Source of the DNA: JACQNR01 sp049515175
Lineage (GTDB): Bacteria; Acidobacteriota; Terriglobia; UBA7540
Direction: 5' to 3'
NCBI GenBank assembly: GCA_049515175.1
Contig: JBEKUI010000130.1
Coordinates: 1-12,120 of the forward strand
DNA: 12,120 bases
The position numbers and the translations under genes were made by a program. Positions 7,387 to 12,120 of this stretch are shown in pieces (within the stretch, counting starts at the first letter, position 1; the number at the start of each line of letters is the position of its first letter). The notes beneath the pieces are model-generated. The model had not been told where the DNA came from. It worked only from the letters and a program-made list of their open reading frames with translations, and did no database searches.

Positions 7387-8559
7387 ATGGCTGATAAGAA
7401 AGGGCGCACTAAGGGAGCGGTCGAAGACGCTACTGCTTTGAAACGCGCACGCAAACAGCGCACGGAGCGAAAGTTTCCCGCGCTTACTTTTGAAGAGGCA
7501 TTGGAAATTCCGGAAGGAATTCAGAAGTATGCTTCTGGTCAAAAGGTCCGCAGACTCACTCTGTTCGAGAAACTCAACAAGGAACCTGACAGCGTTGAGG
7601 CGCGGCAGCTCGTTACGGCGTCCGGCCAGTACGGTTTGACGAAGGGCGGGTATCAAGCCGACTTCTTGGAGTTGACGCCTGAAGGCAATGAGGCGACGAG
7701 CGACGGGGTTGCTCCAGCGAAGAAGCTGCAGGCCCGCTTCAATCTGGCCATCCAGAAGCATGCGCCATTCGCTTTCTTATACCAGAAGCTAAAGGGCATC
7801 AGGATGCCAGCGAAGGAAGTACTGGGAGACTACCTGTCCGAGGCAAGTGTAGAAGACAACGAGAAGGGAGAGTGCATTGACAAGTTCATCTTGAATGGGA
7901 AGTTTCTCGGCCTGCTTAAAACGATTTCCGGGTCGGAACGGATTATCCCGATTGAACAGGCTGTCGAAGAGGTATCAGAAGCGCGCGCAACTCAGGACGA
8001 GACAACAACGCTGGCAGTACCCATTGCGGGCACAGGCGAAAGCGCGGCGGCAACGGAAGATTTCGCCAAGATTTGTTTCTACATCACACCGATTGGAGAA
8101 GAGAATTCCGAACACCGCCGCCACGCGGATTTCCTGATGGAGTATATTATCAAGCCCGCCGTGGCGGAATTCGGTCTGACTGTTGTGCGGGCCGACCAGA
8201 TGGGCAAGGCTGGGATGATCGGCAAACAGGTGATCGAGCACATTTTGAAGGCGCGACTGGTGATCGCCGATCTATCGTTCCACAATCCGAATGTGTTCTA
8301 TGAGTTGTGCCTGCGGCATGCCACGCGACTTCCCACAGTTCAGATCAAGCGCACAGTAGATACAATCCCATTCGACCTGAACCAATACCGCACCATTCCG
8401 ATCGAGACGCGGGACCCCTATACCCTCATGCCCAAGATCCAAACGTACACGGCTGAAGTTGCCAACCAAGTAAGGCGAGCACTCCAAGATTCCGAATCTG
8501 GCGACAACCCGATCTCTATGTACTACCCAAGCGCCAAGTTAAGTTGGGATGAAAAGTAG
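7387..8559 (+). CDS. Winged-helix-like + TIR/nucleoside-deoxyribosyltransferase-like protein, candidate defence effector
   Basis: A cytoplasmic protein of about 390 residues with two parts. Residues ~25-190 look like a winged-helix-type alpha/beta region (FPALTFEEALEIPEGIQ, KVRRLTLFEKL, YGLTKGGYQADFLELTPEG, FILNGKFLGLLKTI). Residues ~229-370 form a Rossmann-like domain of the TIR / nucleoside 2-deoxyribosyltransferase-like type. It begins CFYITPIGEENSEHRRHADF, continues VVRAD (266-270) and IADLSFHNPNVFYEL, with Glu306 in the position of the catalytic Glu. Such domains cleave N-glycosidic bonds of nucleotides or NAD, and many relatives are phage-defence effectors; the role here is inferred. 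ATG 7387 is chosen over TTG 7372 because GAGG (7374-7377) precedes it at nine bases. The linker at ~195-225 is Ala/Glu/Thr-rich. No cyclase or sensor gene is adjacent. Confidence 0.7.
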   Translation: MADKKGRTKGAVEDATALKRARKQRTERKFPALTFEEALEIPEGIQKYASGQKVRRLTLFEKLNKEPDSVEARQLVTASGQYGLTKGGYQADFLELTPEGNEATSDGVAPAKKLQARFNLAIQKHAPFAFLYQKLKGIRMPAKEVLGDYLSEASVEDNEKGECIDKFILNGKFLGLLKTISGSERIIPIEQAVEEVSEARATQDETTTLAVPIAGTGESAAATEDFAKICFYITPIGEENSEHRRHADFLMEYIIKPAVAEFGLTVVRADQMGKAGMIGKQVIEHILKARLVIADLSFHNPNVFYELCLRHATRLPTVQIKRTVDTIPFDLNQYRTIPIETRDPYTLMPKIQTYTAEVANQVRRALQDSESGDNPISMYYPSAKLSWDEK

Positions 8560-8592
8560 CAAAGATTTCATCGCGGCGATTATGAAACATCA

Positions 8593-8666
8593 AACCTGAA
8601 ACATTCAAGCCCGCTGTTTACGGGCCTTCTCCGAGTGTTTCAGGTTCTACCCTTTGTGAAACAAAG
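8593..8666. repeat. Long imperfect hairpin plus a short perfect hairpin
   Basis: The outer arms AACCTGAAACATTC (8593-8606) and GAGTGTTTCAGGTT (8633-8646) pair with one G-T. An inner stem AAGCCCG (8607-8613) / CGGGCCTT (8621-8628) closes on a seven-base loop. A second hairpin CTTTGT-GAA-ACAAAG follows (8652-8666). TGTTTCA (8636-8642) can also pair with TGAAACA (8657-8663), so the two folds compete. There is no T-run after either stem. It may be a factor-assisted terminator for the upstream gene, a protein-binding site, or a small structured RNA. Confidence 0.6.
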
Positions 8667-8724
8667 CGAAGCGCCGGAAAGCCGAACGGCTGCATCTCGC
8701 CTGGATGATGGGGCGGAATAACCC

Positions 8725-8754
8725 ATGACAACGCTAAATTGTGTCGCATATAAT
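8725..8754 (+). promoter_or_regulatory. Strong sigma70-type promoter of the restriction-modification operon
   Basis: ATGACA (8725-8730, five of six to TTGACA), an 18-base spacer, and a perfect TATAAT (8749-8754). Initiation near 8761 would leave a leader of only about 20 bases before the endonuclease ATG at 8781. That leader has no good Shine-Dalgarno sequence. No C-box-like operator is evident. Confidence 0.7.
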
Positions 8755-8780
8755 GGCTTTCAAAACAGATCGGATATTAA

Positions 8781-9716
8781 ATGATTCCCTGTGCTCTTCC
8801 GAAACCTCACTATGGCAAGCTGGTTGCACTTTCCCAGAATCGCAAGCTTCCCGAGGTTGACAAACCTAGGGTGGCGCAAGCACTTGAGCGGTATATAGCA
8901 TGGGTGGCTTTAATGGATGGGCTCCAGGCTGAAGGCCAAGACCTGTTGCGGGCGCTAGTTGACTCGATCAATGAGTACAAGCGATTCATTGAAGTGGATC
9001 TCATCTACGATTCACCGGCAGATTTCCTTTATCGACAGAAAGGGCAACACAAGGTGGACAACTCTGTCCTTGAGGAATTTCTGCCGAGACTGGCGGATAC
9101 CCGTTTGGTGCCGGGCTTGTCTCGCCTGAAGAGTTGTACCGTCGGGCCTCAAGGGGCATTTGCTGCATTCATTTTTGCTGGCAGCGTACATACGCCGCTG
9201 CCTGATGGTGGTATTTTCATCAAGGAGAAAGATCAGGACTATGCCCTGTCGAAGCAGGTGTATTTGAGGGCATCGAGTGATCCCACCTTTGCCGGAGACG
9301 ACACGCTTAACACGGTGCTGAACGTTGCGTACCTTGCTGCCGAATGCAAAACCAATCTCGATAAAACGATGTTCAACGAAGGCTTGGAGACGGCGCGAGC
9401 GCTTAAACAAGCGGTCGCTGGCTCAAGATATCTACTGCTCTGTGAGTGGCTCGATATGGAACCGATTGATACATCTTCAACGGACATAGAAGAGGTCATC
9501 ATTCTTCGGAAAGCAAAACGATTAGGCTCGAACTTCCGTGAGGGGCTTGCTACAGCCGCAGGGAGGGAAGCCGCGCGGAATGCATTCGTAGAGTACTACG
9601 ACGGCCACCCCCTACAACGCGAATGCTTCGGACGAATTGTTGACCACATGAGGGTTGTATACCCTGAAAACGTCCAACTCGACGAACAGACCATTCTTCA
9701 GCGAGGGTACTTCTAA
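8781..9716 (+). CDS. Type II restriction endonuclease, Bpu10I-family-like
   Basis: A protein of 311 residues, probably a site-specific endonuclease. The conserved block LNVAYLAAECKTNLDKTMF contains the PD-(D/E)XK signature: acidic Asp173/Asp174, then Glu188-Cys-Lys190 after the usual hydrophobic strand. The downstream TARALKQAVAGSRYLLLCEW and LDMEP agree with what I recall of the Bpu10I family; this is recognition from memory, not a search. The N-terminal third is helical and probably binds DNA. ATG 8781 is the first start after a strong promoter, with a short leader and weak ribosome site. The DNA methyltransferase starts 1-4 bases after its stop, the arrangement expected of a cognate pair. 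Bpu10I itself needs two different subunits; only one is present here. Confidence 0.72.
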   Translation: MIPCALPKPHYGKLVALSQNRKLPEVDKPRVAQALERYIAWVALMDGLQAEGQDLLRALVDSINEYKRFIEVDLIYDSPADFLYRQKGQHKVDNSVLEEFLPRLADTRLVPGLSRLKSCTVGPQGAFAAFIFAGSVHTPLPDGGIFIKEKDQDYALSKQVYLRASSDPTFAGDDTLNTVLNVAYLAAECKTNLDKTMFNEGLETARALKQAVAGSRYLLLCEWLDMEPIDTSSTDIEEVIILRKAKRLGSNFREGLATAAGREAARNAFVEYYDGHPLQRECFGRIVDHMRVVYPENVQLDEQTILQRGYF

Positions 9717-9720
9717 AGTG

Positions 9721-10932
9721 ATGTTGGCTTCCGTTCGCGCATTCGATCAGATTGCTATTGATAGGACCGAGATACCACAACACTTCTTGGACCTTGAAAC
9801 TAGGGTGCGTACTAACCTTTTTCCTTGGCGGGGCCAATTCTCTCCCGGGTTAGCCGATCTTTTGCTCTCCACGTATGCATCGGCGAGTGCCGTCGTTCTT
9901 GACCCTTTTGCGGGGGTTGGCACTACACTTGTCGAGGCCGCACGGAAGCAGCTTTCTTGCATAGGAACGGAGATAAATCCTGCGGCGGTAGCAATGGCAG
10001 AAACGGTCATGTTCATTCGCCTGCGCAGGGAAGAACGTGAAGACGCGCTGCATCGAGTGCATACCCTTCTGAGCGAAGCGTTTGAGCCAGATGATCTGCC
10101 CCTGTTTAGAAAACACTCAGAAAAGCAACAACCGGCTGTCACGAAGCGCCTTGCGGAATTGGTACGGAAGCCGGGTCTAGATGAGTATGAGCGTAACGTT
10201 CTGACGAATGTCTTGATACGGGCGTCGGAAGCCGAGGACGATTTGGATAGAGACACCATGTACCGTGCTTTTTGCCAGCATTCGACCATTGTTAAAAGTC
10301 TCCCGCATGCGGTTCAAGAGTATCGTGTCGAGAACTCAGACGCGCGGCAATTGCCCGTGGCTGATGCTTCAGTAGATTTTGTCCTGACATCGCCGCCTTA
10401 TATCAACGTTTTCAATTACCACCAAAACAGCCGGCGAGCGATGGAGCTATTGGGGTGGGACCTGTTGCACGTGGCCAAGTCTGAATTTGGTTCTAATCGA
10501 AAGCACAGAGGAAACCGCTTCCTTACGGTCGTTCAGTATTGCCTTGACATGCACGCGATGCTGTTGGAACTGCGCCGCGTGATGAAACCCTCCAGCCGAG
10601 CGATATTCGTTGTGGGAAGGGAATCGTGCATTCGGGGGGTCTCATTCCAGAACGGTTTGTTGGTGAGTTCTATTGCCGAGTTGTGCGGTTTCAGATTGAG
10701 TCTGCGGCAGGAGCGCAAATTCAAAAACAAATTTGGGGCAGTGATCTATGAAGATTTGCTGCACCTTACGCCAACTGACAGACAGCAGAGCGGGCATACA
10801 GAGGCGCTACGTCTGGCAGTTGAAGAGTTGAAGTCTCGGTTAGCTTTGGACCTGAAGACAGATGTTGCTAATGATTTACGGGACGCAATTGACGGTTCAT
10901 CGGAAGTGACTGCTTCGCCCCTGTACAGTTGA
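9721..10932 (+). CDS. Site-specific DNA amino-methyltransferase (N4-cytosine or N6-adenine)
   Basis: Methylates an exocyclic amino group in DNA, presumably protecting the site cut by the upstream endonuclease. About 403 residues. Motif X-like WRGQFSPGLADLLL starts at residue 36. The S-adenosylmethionine motif I DPFAGVGTT is at 61-69, followed by an acidic strand end in GTEINP. The catalytic motif IV TSPPY is at 223-227; SPPY marks an amino-methylase and excludes a C5-cytosine enzyme. About 150 residues separate motifs I and IV, a probable recognition or helical insert. The C-terminal part contains VVGRES and IYEDLLHL. Start: ATG 9721 or GTG 9718, both directly after the endonuclease stop, with GAGG at 9703-9706, so translation is probably coupled. 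The in-frame extension to 9655 overlaps the endonuclease and is unlikely. Confidence 0.88.
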   Translation: MLASVRAFDQIAIDRTEIPQHFLDLETRVRTNLFPWRGQFSPGLADLLLSTYASASAVVLDPFAGVGTTLVEAARKQLSCIGTEINPAAVAMAETVMFIRLRREEREDALHRVHTLLSEAFEPDDLPLFRKHSEKQQPAVTKRLAELVRKPGLDEYERNVLTNVLIRASEAEDDLDRDTMYRAFCQHSTIVKSLPHAVQEYRVENSDARQLPVADASVDFVLTSPPYINVFNYHQNSRRAMELLGWDLLHVAKSEFGSNRKHRGNRFLTVVQYCLDMHAMLLELRRVMKPSSRAIFVVGRESCIRGVSFQNGLLVSSIAELCGFRLSLRQERKFKNKFGAVIYEDLLHLTPTDRQQSGHTEALRLAVEELKSRLALDLKTDVANDLRDAIDGSSEVTASPLYS

Positions 10933-11225
10933 GTATTGAACCAGCGGCGCAAGGACCCTGAATGAAACGAGAGCTCTGAATCGGCCCGCCCTCATCACGG
11001 CACTAAAAAACTTCGAGCGGCTGCGACGCTAGAAACACGGCGGGGGCTTCGGGTCCACTAGGGCTGCCGTTTCCTGGCTTACGATGAGGACTCCTGGAAA
11101 GGGTTGCTTTGTTGCTGTTTGCAAATCCAGGTATTCCTCAGAGAGGTGGGGTAGGGACAAGGGCCATGATCACAGGCAAACAATCTGCGCCTTCGAGGGG
11201 TAAGCCCCATCAACAGATTCGAGGA
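10933..11225. other. Intergenic stretch between convergent units
   Basis: It separates the + strand methyltransferase from the - strand gene ending at 11226. I see no gene, clear terminator or tRNA. Minor structures only: CCTGGA...TCCAGG around 11092-11131 with a long loop, and GGGG-TAAG-CCCC near 11199-11210. It may hold decayed sequence. Confidence 0.5.
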
Positions 11226-11705
11226 CTAATTCGACGGGCTCTGGGGCAAATTGGCAAAGAATTCTTTGGCAAACTTCTCAGTGATTTTGGTTCCTTTCGG
11301 AATCCCCATGGCCTCCCGAATGCGGCGGTGGATTTGCTTTTGGCCTAGCTTGTCCTTGAGGACCTTAACTACATCAAAGTGAATCGGAAGTTTTCCACTT
11401 ATGCCGGACTCTTCCCAAGGCTCGTGTTTGTCACACCAGAAGTAGGGCCTAGGCAGATAGCCGCCCCTATAGTACAAGGGGAGCGTCATCCATTTTGCCC
11501 TGCGCTTGCAGTCCCTCCCGTAGCACTTCGCGCGAATGGGTGCTCGTCGGAGTTTCCTCCGCAGCCGATTGAACTCTTTGAGCGCCTTCCGGAGGGCCGG
11601 CTTGTCTTCGGCCCAAGACTCGAACCAAACCCAAATAGAGGCGTCACGTAGCAGCACCTGCGTAAGAGTTCTCCCCGCGTTTTCCCCTCCCTTGAACCTA
11701 TACAT
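11226..11705 (-). CDS. Hypothetical small protein with putative zinc-binding Cys/His cluster
   Basis: About 159 residues from ATG 11705; the open frame extends to TTG 11765 (179 residues). The ATG is preferred because GGGAGG precedes it by 12 bases. No family is firmly recognised. The N-terminal YRFKGGENAGRTLTQVL, ending in a Trp-rich WVWFESW, loosely resembles the short F-x-x-G-x-x-x-G-x-T-L motif of exodeoxyribonuclease X C-terminal/DUF3820-type modules. A probable zinc site follows: Cys61-x4-Cys66, then Cys91-x2-His94 counted from the ATG (CYGRDC and WCDKH). The middle and C-terminal parts are strongly basic (FNRLRRKLRRAPIRAK, QIHRRIREAMG), suggesting nucleic-acid binding. It is convergent with the restriction-modification operon. 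Function unknown; the coding call rests on the patterned Cys/His and the open frame. Confidence 0.55.
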   Translation of the reverse strand: MYRFKGGENAGRTLTQVLLRDASIWVWFESWAEDKPALRKALKEFNRLRRKLRRAPIRAKCYGRDCKRRAKWMTLPLYYRGGYLPRPYFWCDKHEPWEESGISGKLPIHFDVVKVLKDKLGQKQIHRRIREAMGIPKGTKITEKFAKEFFANLPQSPSN

Positions 11706-11780
11706 CGACCAATTATCCCTCCCACGGTACGTTTGCACGCTGCCGTAGCTGCCCCGCCGTGGCAATCCCGAGCGATTTTC

Positions 11781-12065
11781 TCAATGCCTGACTGAATGGA
11801 GGACCTTTTCGTAGTCAGTTCGCATTTGCGAATCCGCAGGCGAAAGCAGATATGCCTTTCGAAGTTCATCAAGGGCTGCGCCAGCCTCACCTTTCTTGGT
11901 CAAGGCAAGTCCCAAGGCATGGTGCGCCTTGGCCTCATCGGGATTGATGCGCACTTCCTCCCGGTATTCGGCGATTGCGCCATCCACATCCTGCTTGTCA
12001 CCCAAATTATGCACGGATTGAAGGTGGAACTGGCTTCTGAGTCGGTGTCTTGACCTTGATCGTTG
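11781..12065 (-). pseudogene. C-terminal tail of a TPR-repeat protein, probably decayed
   Basis: The frame encodes about 1.5 tetratricopeptide repeats ending a protein: DVDGAIAEYREEVRINPDEA, AHHALGLALTKKGEAGAAL, then ELRKAYLLSPADSQMRTDYEKV and a stop at 11783-11781. This closing pattern resembles large acidobacterial TPR proteins. The frame opens after a stop at 12068-12066. The first plausible start is GTG 12014 without a ribosome site. The repeat before DVDGAIAEY is shortened (HNLGDKQ where about 15 residues would be expected), so I read it as a truncated remnant. It is in the same frame as the downstream zinc-cluster gene, separated by a single stop plus five codons before that gene's TTG. 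No function beyond protein-protein contact can be inferred. Confidence 0.55.
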
Positions 12066-12120
12066 CTACCCTGCCTGTTCGATTCCACCCTGATTCTTCT
12101 CCTTGTTGTAAGATCGCCGT

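Larger units (their letters stand above)
6810..12120. mobile_element. Decayed genomic island, left end at tRNA-Val; right end not seen
   Basis: Three signs coincide: a tRNA gene broken at 6809/6810, a tyrosine-recombinase remnant within 600 bp, and a shift to visibly less GC-rich sequence carrying accessory defence-like genes. No copy of the tRNA 3' half or matching direct repeat was found by eye before 12120, so the right boundary is arbitrary here. The acidobacterial-style TPR remnant near the end may already be host sequence. Confidence 0.5.

Noticed and set aside
8593..8646. Integron attC recombination site
   Set aside because: No GTTRRRY core, the loop and bulge layout do not fit, and there is no integron integrase; CGGGCCT at 8621-8627 is part of the hairpin, not a tRNA end.
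11034..11070. ACACGGCG at 11034-11041 matches 6804-6811 and could be an attR copy
   Set aside because: Only eight bases match, and what follows does not fold as a tRNA 3' half or restore the valine tRNA.
11486..11890. 134-residue minus-strand open frame
   Set aside because: It overlaps both the zinc-cluster gene and the TPR tail in another frame and has frame-shadow composition.

Overview
The window reads as a chromosome fragment, probably metagenomic, from a GC-rich soil-type bacterium, most likely an Acidobacteriota member. The taxonomic guess rests on the SBBP/choice-of-anchor-D cell-surface protein, the Tat-exported Gfo/Idh/MocA oxidoreductase, and the style of the TPR tail at the right edge. 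No database was consulted.

Bases 1-6767 look like GC-rich core sequence, all on the + strand. The order is: the 3' end of a secreted beta-propeller/Ig-like protein that has an apparent frameshift; an SGLT-type Na+/sugar symporter; a 69-residue two-helix membrane protein; galT; galK; and a Tat-exported Gfo/Idh/MocA oxidoreductase. The symporter, small protein and galT are tightly packed (5-bp gap, then an ATGA overlap). galK follows after a palindromic REP-like intergenic element. This suggests a unit that imports galactose (or a related hexose), phosphorylates it and transfers it to UDP. galE is not in the window.

At 6768-6809 a tRNA-Val(GAC) gene begins normally but breaks in the 3' side of the anticodon stem. 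The sequence beyond is visibly less GC-rich and is accessory in nature. It carries the last ~50 codons of a tyrosine recombinase, which keep the late His and the Tyr nucleophile. I read 6810 onward as a decayed genomic island; no right end or second att copy is visible.

The island cargo is defence-like. First comes a ~390-aa protein with a winged-helix-like N-terminal region and a C-terminal TIR / nucleoside-deoxyribosyltransferase-like domain (candidate nucleotide-cleaving effector). A strongly base-paired non-coding patch follows, then a good sigma70-type promoter. That promoter drives a two-gene restriction-modification operon: a Bpu10I-family-like PD-(D/E)XK endonuclease and an amino (N4-C or N6-A) DNA methyltransferase. 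Past it, on the - strand, are a small putative zinc-binding protein of unknown function and a decayed TPR-protein tail.

The points most worth checking are the effector candidate, the unusual R-M pairing (one Bpu10I-like subunit with a non-C5 methyltransferase and no visible C regulator), the broken tRNA with its recombinase remnant, and the hairpin cluster between the two defence modules.
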